Part shown: one piece after another, positions 11,433 through 22,900 of the stretch
How positions within the stretch are numbered: the first letter of the stretch is position 1
Layout of the letters: each line of letters begins with the position of its first letter
DNA from: Nymphaea colorata
Taxonomy: Eukaryota > Streptophyta > Magnoliopsida > Nymphaeales > Nymphaeaceae
Assembly (NCBI RefSeq): GCF_008831285.2
Contig: NC_045138.2
Location: forward strand, 5,857,205-5,921,204
DNA length: 64,000 nucleotides
Direction of reading: 5' to 3'
Notes under the pieces: model-generated
Databases searched by the model: none
What the model was told of the DNA's origin: nothing
The model's input: only the letters and a program-made list of their open reading frames with translations
Position numbers and translations under genes: made by a program

Positions 11433-11839
11433 TGATGAAGATTTCCTCATGCATATACAAACACAAGACTATAGCGGACGCGTACGTGAATCCATCTGAA
11501 CAAACGGACGATGAGATCGCAGTAGGATCTTCCAAGGTCGACGCGGAGCACGTGCAGTTTCTCTCAGATGGGGAAGAGAAAGCAACGTTTCAAGTCTCAC
11601 TTTTGCTTTATGCACGACCTTAGGGACCACTACCTTTTATATTATGAGTAATTTTGGATTCAACTCATCAAAAAATCCATAATTGCATATATGTATCTAT
11701 ACATTATAAAAATACCTCATACCATATAAAATGACGTGATATCCCAAAACACAATCACTTAATCGGATATTTACATTAAGATAGCCATAATGTCTGAAAT
11801 TCCTCATTGACATATGCCAGCACCCAAACGATCTTTACA
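11433..11839 (-). repeat. 5' LTR of the copia element
   Basis: Partner of the LTR at 8080-8552. It ends in CTTTACA directly before the target duplication TTCTT (11840-11844). The adjacent primer-binding-site-like motif (11418-11431) fixes this copy as the 5' LTR of a minus-strand element. Confidence 0.9.
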
Positions 11840-11908
11840 TTCTTTCCCTTCATTTAAAAATTGTTTCTCTTCCTCTGCTCTTCAGTCTAGTGAGAAACAG
11901 GGGTGGAG

Positions 11909-11971
11909 ATGATAGGAGGGATAGGTGCTCTTGCAGGAACAACTATTTCCAATCTAGTGAGAAAAGTGTAA
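11909..11971 (+). pseudogene. NLR start-codon relic
   Basis: A 20-codon frame starting ATG at 11909 reads MIGGIGALAGTTISNLVRKV and then stops. LAGTTISNLV aligns with the N-termini of the NLR copies (LAEAAISSLL in NLR1, LAETAISNLL in NLR3). The upstream GAGAAAC context also resembles the NLR1 and NLR3 leaders. Homology ends at the purine tract. It is a stub of a coiled-coil domain sitting 0.9 kb upstream of NLR1. Confidence 0.5.
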
Positions 11972-12840
11972 GATTAATAAAAGAGATAGAAAAAGAAACT
12001 TTAAGAGGGAAATCAAAGAGAGAAAGAAGAAAGAAGAGACATTGTACACATCCAAAACAAAGAAGGGATAGATATTAATAAAAAAGAGAAATAAATAGAT
12101 TTTAAGAGAGAAATCAAAGAGAGAAAAGGAAATCAAGGAGAGAGAGGAGTTAAGAAAAGAGAGATATTTAAAGAGAAAAATCAAAAAGAGAGAGAAAGTG
12201 GGAAAGTGATAGAGAAATCAAAGGTAGAAATAACAAAAGATTAATAAAAAAGAGAGAAAAAGAGATTTTAAGAGATAAATAAGAGAGAGAGAGAGAGAGA
12301 GATTAATAACAGATAGGAAGAATGAGAGATTTGAAGTGAGAAATCAAAGAAAGAGAGATGAAGAGAGAGAAACTTAAGAAAGAGAGAAAAGAGGTTTTAA
12401 GAAAGACATCAAAGAGAAAATGATCAACAAAAGAGAGAGACAATGAATTTTATAGAGTAGTCGAAAAGTGAGAGAAAAAGAAAAAAATTGAAGAGAGAAC
12501 TGCATAAGATTAATAGAAAAAATTTGAAGAGAGAAAAGAGTAAGATTAATAAAAGAGAGAGAAAAAGGGATTTTAAGAGAGGAGAGTGAGTGACATTAAT
12601 AAAATAGAAAAAAGATATTGTAAGATATCAATATAAGAGAGTGAGATAAATAGAAGAGAGAAAAAGAGGTTTTAATTTAGAAATCGAAGAAAGGGAGAGA
12701 GAAAAGGGACAGATGTATCAATAAAGGAGAAAAAAAAAGTTCTAAGAGAGTAATTGAAGAGAGAGAAAGAGATTTAAAAAAAGAGAAAAATCAAAGAGAG
12801 GGAAAAAGAGGTTAATAAGAGAGCGAGAGGAGAGACGAAC
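11972..12840 (+). repeat. Purine-rich degenerate minisatellite upstream of NLR1
   Basis: About 0.87 kb of nearly uninterrupted A/G on the plus strand, built from the same GATTAATAAAAGAGAGA / TTTTAAGAGAGAAATC units seen elsewhere. It runs to within about 25 bp of the NLR1 start codon, so any NLR1 transcript would begin in or beyond it. The sub-unit order matches 5341-5690. Confidence 0.88.
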
Positions 12841-12862
12841 TCGAGCTGAGAAACCAGAGAAG

Positions 12863-15018
12863 ATGAAAACAGTAATTGTTGTACTTGCAGAAGCAGCTAT
12901 TTCTAGTCTATTGGGGGCTGTAACTAGTTTGATGAAAAACAAGGTGGACCTCATCCTAAATGCTGAAGACAAACTCGAGCAGCTTCAGGGGAAGCTGGAA
13001 TGCTTGCAGAAGGCCCTCAAAGATGCAGATCGGAAGCCCTTTTACAGCAACGAGCGCAACAGAGGTCTGGAGGGAGACGTGAAGGACGTTGTTTATGATG
13101 CACAGGATATTGTTGAGGAATATCGAAGTAAAATTGAGGTCAGCAAGAAGGATAAGGGTTCTACTTCAACAAACAAGGTATGCAAGCGGCCTTGAACCGC
13201 TCTGTTCTGTTCCATTCCATTAATGAACATGTTTCTTTTCCCTATGAACTTGGTAACGAAATAAAAAAAATCAATGAATGGCTTGATGAAATAAAAAAGA
13301 ATTGGGACATGGATCTGCTCAAACCAAAACCAAAAGAAAATAGCCAGGGCCCTATTGGTGGTGAAAATGACAACCCTCCAGAGACAACCCATCACATAGG
13401 TGCACAACCACCCATAGGAAGAGAGAATGATAAAAGGGTGATAGTAGAAAAACTGTAGTCAAATGGCTCAGGATAGAGTAGAATGACAGAGAAGCATGAT
13501 GTTTCTATTATTTCTATTGTAGGAGAAGGCGGGATCGGCAAGACTACTCTTGCAAAAATGGTCTTTAGTGAAGTCAAACAACAGTTCGGAGAATGCAGGT
13601 GGTGGGTTTGCATTTCTGAGAGGCCAAACCGTAAGGATCTATTGAGGAAAATACTCAAGGAAGTGTGCAAGGGATCTACAGCAGGTCTTGATTGTATCAC
13701 TTCTTTGAGTGACTTGTGCACACAAATACAGAGTGAGCTATGGAAGAATAGATTTTTTCTGGTCTTAGATGATGTATGGGAAATAGATTGGTGGCAGGGA
13801 GAGGCAGAGAGCACTCTTATGAGAGGTGCAATGGGGAGCAAAATTTTGATCACTAGTCGCAATATAGATGTCTCCAAAGGTGTCAAAGCTTTATATAGGC
13901 ATAGATTGGCAATATTGCCAGAAGATGAGAGTTGGAATTTATTTTTTAACAAGGCATTGAGGACTGAAAATGATTTGGTGAGCCACAATTTGCAAGATAT
14001 TGCAAAAAAGATAGTCAAGAAGTGCGGTCGGTTGCCACTTGTGGTCCAAACTATTGGGTCCTTAGTGAAACAAAAAGCATGGAAAAAGCAGAGTGGAAGG
14101 TGGTTGCGGATAGTGTGATCTGGGAATGGAAGATGCCTGCCTTATCCTCTTCCTCTCAATATGGTCCCATTCTTCCTGGTCTTGTACTGAGCTACCATGA
14201 CTTGCCACCTTATTTGACCAGTTGTTTCGTCTATTGCAGCATTTTTCCAAAGGATCATGAGATTGAAAACGAGGGATTGATCATGCAATGGGTGGCACAT
14301 GGATTGATTGAAGAAAAGGAAGCCGTAGGTGTGGAAGTGGCAGCAAATCAGTACATTGAAGATTTGATAAGGCGTTGCTTGATTGAAACACATGATAGAT
14401 TTTTTGAGGGCACTTTTCTCAAATTGCATGATGTTTTGCATGATCTTGCCTCATATATAGGTGGAAAGGAATATAGGCATGCCTCTTTTTCTGAGCAAAC
14501 ACGCCATCTGTCATTACTTGCTATAGACGATGCAGAAGCGGCCATGCAATGCCTCAGAAGCAGCAAATAAGGTGCGGACATTATTGAGTGCATCCTTGTC
14601 TTCGGTGGAATTCACTAATTTCAAGTGGTTGAGGGTGTTGTCATTGATGCAATGTCTAATGGATGAGCTACCGAACTCCATTGAATGCTTTTCACTTCTA
14701 AAATATCTCGATCTAAGCTGGTCTCATGTGAGACGATTGCCCAGGTCAATTGGCAAACTCTATAACTTGCAAACATTGGATTTAAGTTATAGTAAAATTG
14801 AAGAGTTGCAAGAGGAAATGGGTGAACTGTGCAACTTGAGGTATCTTGGGCTGGAAGGAACAAAGTGTTTGAAATCTATAGCCAAAGGCTTGGGTAAGCT
14901 TACCAATTTACAGACATTGCACAGGTTTTTGGTATGCGATGATAGAGGGGACATAAGAGGATGCAATATTAGGGAACTAAAAGACTTGAACAAACTGAAA
15001 GGAAAATTGTTAATAAGG
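12863..15018 (+). pseudogene. NLR1: broken CC-NB-ARC-LRR resistance-type gene
   Basis: Resembles the intact NLR3. It starts at 12863 (ATGAAAACAG) with an Rx-type coiled coil carrying the EDVID-like stretch DVKDVVYDAQDIVEEY. The NB-ARC domain has the P-loop GEGGIGKTTLAK, kinase-2 FFLVLDDVWE, KILITSR, a GRLPLV variant of the GLPL motif, and LKLHDVLHDLA in the MHD position. Six to seven leucine-rich repeats follow. The gene is disabled by a frame change near 13185, stop codons at 13456-13458 and 13474-13476, a one-base deletion near 14075 and a five-base deletion near 14550. The LRR is cut off at about 15018, after NKLKGKLLI, where the ERCC1/hAT block begins. Such proteins normally act in the cytosol as intracellular pathogen sensors; this copy cannot. 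Confidence 0.93.
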
Positions 15019-15734
15019 ATAGCGTCAGCTACCAAAGCACAATGTTTTTTTTTTTATTTCTACTTGCTAATTTTTTAGTTTCTAATTGTTTAATTTCTAC
15101 TTGCACAGGTTGGCAAATGGCAAGATCCACGTTTGCAGATAAATAAATCTGGAAAATTCACCAACCCCGACAATTAAGAAAGAAACATTAGATGCGAAGT
15201 GCGCTCGTGCAGGGTTAAGACAATAGAATGTGAATGATATTAAAATGAAGACGAAAAAATTCCTAAATCAAGTCCTAACTAGCGAACACGGTGCCAAACA
15301 TATTTTGTCCGTGGTCTTACGTGATCATCACTCTTGTAACCGTTAATATTCTATTTGAAGCTTTCGTTTTAAATTAATTTCCATTACGTAGGGACAAAAA
15401 AAAACAAAGTTCATGCAATGAACCACATTGTTATGTGTGCTATACCCGTGAGTAGTTCAGCGTGCCTTTTTTTAACCAACCTAGTCATACGTGTCATGCT
15501 GGTTATGACAAAAATACCCTTAGTTCACACAAAAAAAAAAATCACACAAAAAAAAAAAACTTAAGTGAAGACAAAAATGAAAATCGAAAAAAAGTAAAAA
15601 GACTGGGATATTTAAAAAAAAAGACCAAAATCATCAATAATGTAAAATCACTACAACAAAGAACATTCTGGTGATGCTTACAATGGGCTCGTAGAATAAT
15701 AATTTAGTAATTGAGAATGGTAACCAGAACATAC

Positions 15735-15803
15735 CTGTCGCTTGCCTATCCCTGGACATCGAGCTAGGTCTTCCATCGAGGCATCCATGATACCAGAGAG
15801 AGA
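15735..15803 (-). pseudogene. ERCC1-like exon (MDASMEDLARCPGIG), copy 1
   Basis: Minus-strand translation gives SLSGIMDASMEDLARCPGIG followed by KRQ, in 23 codons. ERCC1 proteins, partners of the XPF nuclease in nucleotide excision repair, carry this segment at the start of their C-terminal helix-hairpin-helix domain (family knowledge). A splice donor GTATGT follows at 15729-15734. The expected acceptor AG in front of the exon has become AA (CTTGCAA), so normal splicing is lost. In codons it follows directly on from the exon at 16251-16307 (phase 0 junction). Confidence 0.82.
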
Positions 15804-16250
15804 TTGCAAGAACCACAAGCTTGGTGAAGAATCACAGCATGACCAACTAACTGGGGGAACAGCAAGATGTTCACCATCATTTTCCAAAATAAGTAGCTTA
15901 TAGTTTTGCTGATGATAATGAGGATAAAGGAAGGCAGGCTCTTGATATTTGCATAGTTAATTGCAGACTCTCTCCCTGACATTCATAAGGAAGGTCATAC
16001 AGAATGAAATTTTCACAACAAGCTGCTACTTGTGGAAAAACAAGGTGGTTTTTGGCATAAAAAAAATTGCATGGATTTATGAAATAACTACTATACCTAG
16101 TTTAGACCATATGCTTTCAACTCTATAACTAGCTTCCATAAATCACTTTACCTGCACATTAGCGCCCTTACGCTGGCTAGCAAGATATGCAACATTGAGA
16201 TAAAAGAGCATAACCAAATGCAGAACCTGCTTCTTGTCAATAGCACTTAC

Positions 16251-16307
16251 CCCAAAAGCGGAGCCAAGGGTGACAACATCACTCTTATTGATATGACGAA
16301 TGCTCAT
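16251..16307 (-). pseudogene. ERCC1-like exon (IRHINKSDVVTLG), copy 1
   Basis: Nineteen codons read MSIRHINKSDVVTLGSAFG between an acceptor TTGTTAG and a perfect donor GTAAGT (16245-16250). ERCC1 has the equivalent segment just before the MDASMEDLARCPGIG exon. Copy 2 (57509-57580) has five more codons at the start (NHALT), which are missing here. Confidence 0.8.
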
Positions 16308-17539
16308 CTAACAAAAGAAGATGGAATTTATAGATCATTGCATCCTGACCTCAGCGCACCAGCTATTTAGCAAAGTCCTTGTTGTTAAGGACATAACAAA
16401 GTAAAAGGGAGATGCAAACAATACCACTTAGAAACTTGAAATCATGTGATTTTGGAAATATAAAACATCGGACCATACTTAGAGGAAAACAGAAAGCCAT
16501 AATGTAGAAACATAAAAATGAATAACAAACACTGCTCCAAGCATATGGACTTTTCTGTTGCAACACTACATCAATAACGTAAAATCACTACAACGAAGAA
16601 CATTCAGGCGATGCTTACAACCACACAAAATCAACAATCCATGAAATTCAAAGGTGGAATTCGCAAAAGAGGATTGGCAATCCATTTTTACACTTTACCC
16701 ATGCCTTCATTAGTAAGGTACACTGGTGGGATACACTTTTGCAAAAATGAGCTCTGTTGAGGGTTCCTTGAAAGCTACCACAAGAGTTTGAATAGAGACC
16801 AGATAACAAGCCAGTACAACCAAATCAGAAGCCTCAATGCACAAATACATTAAATAATAGATTCACATGACCACAAACAAATGTAAATAGCAGGAAAAGC
16901 TCTTTTAAGATGTTTTTTTGACGTTTCAGCACAAACCAACACCCATTCGATACAAGGCCAAAACATTTATCCTTCCTCAAGTCAACTTTATGTCAGTTAC
17001 TTGAATCAATCATCCGACGATTATGAGTAATAAATCCAAGAAAACACTCTTGTGAATCTCCTTTTGAGTCTTTAACAATAGAACCTAAGAAAAACATTAA
17101 AATGTTAGCATAAAAAAGAAGTCATTATTGACTATGTTCGAAAGAGATTCAACTGATATTGTTGTCATCAAGGTAAAATCAAACATCTAAGAACAAAACA
17201 ACTACTAAACTTAAAACAGTACCTGATATTTTGTTATTTGTTACTGCATAATATGTTTGAATTGATGTTCAATCATGTCATATTATCTCATCTTCAGTAG
17301 TGTCCTACAAGAAAACTCACAATAATTGATCAATAAACAACTACTATAACATATAAGCACAAATAAACATGATAAACTTTTATATACATACATTTTAGTA
17401 CTTACCTTTAGCAAATACAGCTACAAGATTCATTGGGTCACCATATTATCTTATCTGATTACCTGCACAAGCTAATTCTTCCACTGTCTTGAACTCAATG
17501 AACTCTTACATTCATCCACAATTCAACCTCTATTACTAA

Positions 17540-17711
17540 AAGTGGCTTCATATGCAATTGTAGTAATATGAATATGCAACATATCTCGTGTCATATGTGA
17601 TAAAATAGGGTATTTCAATTCTTTATCTTTTCTCCAAATCAATATATCAAATGAATAATGAGTGCTAGTATCTCATTTGAGTAACCCATCTTCTAAATAC
17701 ATATCAAGCTC
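17540..17711 (-). pseudogene. hAT transposase C-terminal (dimerisation) remnant, copy 1
   Basis: On the minus strand the frame reads FDILIW-RKDKELKYPILSHMTRD and then MLHIHITTIAYEATFS. This matches the C-terminal dimerisation region of hAT transposases (YP-LS-MARD and the SESAFS motif, here YEATFS). The remnant is cut off at the block edge (17711). The fuller copy is at 58785-59850. Confidence 0.8.
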
Positions 17712-18480
17712 CCATCTAGAGCATCATATCTTCTCATACAATTTGATGGTCAACTCTATTTGGGACTCACTTGGATTTATATCCGGACTTTCCACCCAAG
17801 TCCAAGTCCGATATAAACTTATTACATAATTCATATCTAAATTCAGATATAGATCCAGTCCAAGAACTCATATAGAGACCCATAACGAAAGCCCTAGATC
17901 AATATCTAGATCCAAATCCTGGCCATAGATCCAGACAAATCCCTAGATAAGGTTTCATATTCAAATTCTAGCTTTAGTATCCAAGAAAAGCCTTAGATCC
18001 AAAATAGAGCCCAGATCCAAATCAAACTCAGATCCCAAATAGAATTTCAGATCTGAATCAAGATCCAAATCCAACTTCAAACCCACTCCAGTTATGAGCC
18101 TTGGCTGCAATTTAGAGCCGATCTGGATCTAAGATCCAAAATCTATATCCATATTCTTGTCCAGATTCAAATCCTCGGTCTGGGTCCAAATGTAGATCCA
18201 ACTTTATATTTTTTACTCAATCCGGTTGCAAATATGAGATTGACATCCAAATCTGAAATTCCAGATCCGAATGTGAAAATTCAAATCCAAAACTGAGATT
18301 CTAGGTAAATTCAGAGATTTTGATCCAGATCTAGTCCAGATCTGAACTTTAGAAGCATCTATAGACCCATATCCATTGCTTTTATCCATTTCCAACTCAA
18401 AAATTCCAATGTTGACTTGGCTTACTATTTGGATGTAGTTCATATCCAAATCCAAGTCACAGACCCTTTTCAGGCCCAAG
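17712..18480. repeat. Degenerate GATCCAAATC-type repeat tract
   Basis: The strings AGATCCAAATCC, CCAGATC and AATTCAGATC recur many times with irregular spacing and order. It looks like an old minisatellite or the repetitive part of a decayed element. No gene seen. Confidence 0.55.
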
Positions 18481-19170
18481 GATCAAGACATCGTGGTCAT
18501 TCCCAGACAATTAGTTTTCAGTTCAAAATCCTCAAAAATACCTTTAAATGTTCTCAAGATATCATTGAATTTCCCAAATGCACTTGATTTTGTCAAAATA
18601 TATTTTATTTTTCCAAAAAACCTCATTTTTGTGATAAAAATCTGAAAATGCCTTCTTTTTCTCTCCGAACGAGGCCAAGAGCTAACATTGCAGGACCAGC
18701 CAGGCCGAACACTGGCGAGCAAGGTTCTGTAGGGCCTGACCAGGCCTAGTCTGGCCGCCGGCAAGGCCAGCTCCACCCAGCCAAACAGGCTCAGCCAGGC
18801 AATGGCCCCAACTGACTAGTCTAGGCCAACTTCACGCCATGATTAAAATCCTACCCTTTGCAAGTGCTTTGTACATCACAAGCAATATGGTGATTTATGC
18901 CTACTTGATTGGTTAGGTAGGTTTTTGGGCCTGATGTACATTTCTTTGTTCTTTAAGATAATTGACTTGGCCCATCTATTCCAGTTCATTGGCCGATGGG
19001 TGACTGGGAGATTATAATTTTTGCCTCTTCTCTTTTTGTTCGAACTCCAAGTATTTCGTGGCCCCTCCGAACGAGCGGAGGATTCATCCCAATCATCTGG
19101 AGCTTACGTTGATGTTGGTGGTGTCAATTTACGTTGATATTGGTGGTGTCAAGTTAGTGAAAGAGGGAGA
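18481..19170. other. Unassigned intergenic DNA with a GC-rich patch
   Basis: A patch at about 18665-18830 is rich in CCAGGCC and GGCCAG strings and contrasts with the AT-rich flanks. A 26-bp unit (ACGTTGATGTTGGTGGTGTC) occurs twice at 19107-19152. No gene recognised. Confidence 0.5.
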
Positions 19171-19460
19171 ATGAATTAAACATATGATGTTGGTGGTTCC
19201 AATATCGATTTTTCATATTTTAGATTGTACCAAATATTTATAAAGATTATTATGAAACAAAGATTGTAGCAATTTTTATGTTTGAAATTCAAAGTTGTAG
19301 TTGATATATATTTTGCACCCTCAATGGCCATGGTCATTCCTATGCATAATGCAAATTGCTTCATATAACAGCCATGGTGTTAATTGTCGCTGTTAAAAAT
19401 GTTTGATACGCTTAAAAGCCAATAGCAACCAAGGCTATAACCATGGCTAATGGCCTATTT
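19170..19460. repeat. Dispersed repeat shared with 5690-6000
   Basis: Collinear with the earlier copy around ATATTTTAGATTGTACC, TTTTTATGTTTGAA and ATGGTCATTCCTATG. It ends about 450 bp before NLR2. Confidence 0.7.
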
Positions 19461-19907
19461 TGTTGTTGTGCCTTTGAAGAAAGAGGGTTCTCTCTCTAAG
19501 CTTCCGTGGATTCTCTTCACTCATTTATAGATTCATCCCTATCACCTGAAGCGAGGCCCAAAGACTCATCCCTATCACGTATCACCTGGAGCGAGGCCCA
19601 TTCATATCTTTTGTAGAGTCTCTACAGTCATCTTTGTAAATGTAAATGTATACATAATTGAGAAGACTTATAAGCTATACATGACTTGCGCAAATCAAAT
19701 TACTATAATACGAAGTTCTACAATCAATATTGTCTACTTTTTGTGTTCTCGAAGCAATTGATAATCGCTTCATCGCCAACCAAAAATATGACTCATTCAT
19801 TTATCTCTCCCTTCTACATACAAGCAAGTTTCAACAACATTCATTCTTGAAAATGGCCTTTAAGCATTTGATGTTGAACTAGCAAAGTCAACTGCACATC
19901 TATTTGT
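19461..19907. other. Intergenic DNA upstream of NLR2, no coding signal
   Basis: A short phrase (CATCCCTATCACCTG with GCGAGGCCCA) is repeated near 19545 and 19580. No coiled-coil-coding sequence is visible, so NLR2 has lost its 5' end. Confidence 0.55.
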
Positions 19908-22900
19908 ACATCTATTGGTGGTGAAGATGACAACCCCCGAGAAACAACCCATCACATAGGTGCAGAACCACCCATAGGCAGGGAAAATGATAAAGAGGTG
20001 ATACTAGAAAAACTCTTGTCCAATGGCTCCGAACAGAGTAGTATGACAGGCAAGCGTGATGTTTTTATTATCTCTATTGTAGGAGAAGGCGGGATCGGCA
20101 AGACTACTCTTGCAAAAATTGTCTTTAGTGAAGTCAAACAACAGTTCGAGGAACGTAGGTGGTGGGTTTGCGTTTCTGAGAGGCCAAAGGGTAAGGATTT
20201 ATTGCGGAAAATACTGAAGGAAGTGTGCCAGGAATCTAAAGCAGGACTTGATACTTCCTTGAGTGACTTGTGCACCCAAATACAAAGTGAGCTCTTGAAA
20301 GAAAAATTTTTGTTGGTCTTAGATGATGTATGGGAACTAGATTGATGGCAGGGAGAGGTAGAGAGCACTCTTATGAGAGGTGCAATGGGGAGCAAAATTT
20401 TGATCACTAGTCGAAATATAGATGTCTCCAAAGGGATCGGAGCTTTATATATGCATAGATGGCCAATGTTGAGAGAAGATGAGAGTTGGAATTTATTTTT
20501 GAACAAGGCATTGAGGACCGAAATTGATTTGGTGCGCCACAAGTTGCAAGATATTGCAAAAGCAATAGTCAAGAAGTGTGGTGGGTTGCCACTTGTGGTC
20601 CAAACAGTTGGGTCCTTAATGCGAACAAAAAACATGAAAAAAGCAGAGTGGAAGGAGGTTGCGGATAGTGTGATTTGGGAATGGAAGATGCCTGCCTCTT
20701 CCTCTTCCTCTCAATATGGTAGCATTCTTCCTGGTCTCATACTGAGCTACGATGACTTGCCGCCTTATTTGAGGAGTTGTTTTGTTTATTGCAGCATTTT
20801 CCCAAAGAATCATGAGATCAAAAGGGAGGGATTGATCATGCAATGGGTGGCACATGGATTGATTGAGGAAAAGGAAGGCATAGATGTGGAAGTGACAGGA
20901 AACCAATACATTGAAGAATTGATAAGGCGTTGCTTGATTGAAGAAACCGATGTTAGATATTATGAGGGCACATGTCTCAAGTTGCATGATGTTTTGCATG
21001 GGCTTGCCTCATATATAGGTGGAAAGGAATATAGGCATGCGTCTGCTACTGAGCAAACCCGCCATTTGTCATTACATGGTGAAGCGGCCATGCAATATAA
21101 TGCCTCAGTTGCAGCAAACAAGGTGCGGACAATATTGTTGAGTGCATCCTTGTCTTCAGTGGAATTCACCAATTTTAAGTGGTTGAGGGTGTTGTCATTG
21201 AGGGGATGTCAAATGGATGAGCTACCAAACTCCATTGAATGCCTTTCACTTCCAAAATATCTTGATCTAAGTGTGTCTAATGTGAGACGGTTGCCCAGTT
21301 CAATCGGCAAACTCTGTAACTTGCAAACATTGGATTTAAGTGATGCTAAAATTGAAGAGTTGCCCGAGGAAATGGGTGAACTGTGCAACTTGAGGTATCT
21401 TGGGCTGGAAGGAACAGAGTGTTTGAAATTTATTGCAGAAGGCTTGGGGAAGCTTACCAATTTATGGACCTTCCATAAGTTTCTGGTATGCAATGACAAA
21501 GGGGACACAAGGGGATGCAATATTGGGGAACTAAAAGACTTGAACAAACTGAAAGGGAAATTGGTAATAGAAGGTTTGGGTGGGGGAAGGGTGAAAGTTA
21601 TTGATGCAGAGAAAGCACAGCTTAAGAATAAGCTTGAGCTAAATGGTGTGGAATTAAAGTTTCAGGTGGGAGAGGATGACAAAGTGGATAGTGCCTCTGA
21701 ACAGAGGGGTTTGCTGGAGGCTTTAGAACCTCCACATGGCATAGAGAGGTTGAGAATTTGTGATTATGAAGGAGATAGGCCTGCATGGTTTTTGAACACC
21801 AACTATGTGGAGCTGCAGACACTATGCCTGGAACGTTGCCGATCGTGGGCAACAGTGGTAGGAATCAAATCATTAGAAAAATTGGACATCAAAGCCTGCC
21901 CAAAGCTGTATGAATTACGGTGCTTGCCTTTGCTAAAGTCATTGAGTATTTTAAGCTGTGATGGACTCAATACAATTGCTGACATGGCTGCTCTCAAATC
22001 CTTGGAGGTACCTCCATCTAATAGGCTGAAGACTCTTGCTAATATGCCGTACTTGGAGTCGTTGGAAGTGAAAGGTTGTGGCAGCCTAGAGCGAGTAGCT
22101 GAGATGCCCGCACTTAGGTCACTGAGGGTGGTTGGATGTAATATGTTGAAGACTCTTGCTAATATGCCAGCCTTGGAGTCGTCGGATGTGAGAGCATGTG
22201 GCAGCCTAAAGAAAGTAGCTGAGATGCCTGCACTCACATCACTGAAGGTGGTTGGATGTTATATGCTGACGACTGTTGCCAATATATCGGCTTTGGAGTT
22301 GTTGGAAGTGAGAGATTGTGGCAGTCTAGATCAAGTAGCTAAGATGACCGCACTTAGGTCACTGAGGGTGGTCGGATGTAATATGCTGAAGACTCTTGCT
22401 AATATGATAGCCCTAGAGTCATTGGAGGTGAAAGATTGTGGCAGCTAGAGCAGGTAGCTGAGATGCCTGCACTCAGGTCACTGAGGGTGTATGGATGTAA
22501 TATGCTGAAGACTCTTGCTAATATGCCGGCCTTGGAGTCATTGGAAGTGAGAGATTGTGGCAGCTTAGAGCAAGTTGCTGAGATGCCGGAACTCAGATCA
22601 TTGGAGGTGGACAGATGTAAGAGGCTGAAGACTCTTGCTCATGTGCCTGCCTTACGGTCGCTGCATGTGCATCAGTGTGGTAGGCTAGAGCAAGTTGCTG
22701 ATGATCGCATGCCAGACTTGGAGTCATTGAAGGTGAAAGGTTGTGGCAGCCTAGAGCAATTACCTCATGACATACCTGCTCTCAAGTCATTGACAATGCA
22801 CGGATCTGATAGGCTGACTAATATGCTGGCCTTGGAGTCGTTGAATGTGAGAGATTGTGGCAGCGTAGAGCAAGTAGCTGGGGTGCCTGCACTCAGGTCA

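Larger units (their letters stand above)
8080..11839 (-). mobile_element. Ty1/copia retrotransposon, deletion derivative with both LTRs
   Basis: Two direct repeats, 8080-8552 (473 bp) and 11433-11839 (407 bp), begin TGAT and end TTACA on the plus strand. They are flanked by an exact 5-bp target duplication, TTCTT (8075-8079 and 11840-11844). The element runs on the minus strand. Next to the right LTR, 11418-11431 reads on the minus strand as TTGGTATTAGAGAC, close to the copia primer-binding site. Next to the left LTR the minus strand reads GGCCCAAGTGGGAAA, a polypurine-tract-like string. Of the coding region only reverse transcriptase and RNase H remnants survive (8943-10490); gag, protease and integrase are gone. 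In place of gag there is a GC-rich stretch (10580-11400). The left LTR keeps about 58 bp near 8115-8175 that are missing from the right one. Confidence 0.9.
15023..17711 (-). repeat. Duplicated block, copy 1, carrying ERCC1-like exons and a hAT end
   Basis: From GTCAGCTACCAAAGCACAATG (15025) to CTAAATACATATCAAG (17711) the sequence is collinear with 56268-58964, apart from small insertions and deletions. It holds two exons of an ERCC1-like gene and the C-terminal end of a hAT transposase, all on the minus strand. The left edge coincides with the truncation point of NLR1. Confidence 0.88.

Noticed and set aside
20616-20999. Long antisense open frames inside the NLR copies (also 13392-14018, 19952-20635, 21803-22237, 50663-51214)
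   Set aside because: They mirror the conserved sense coding sequence and show no family of their own.
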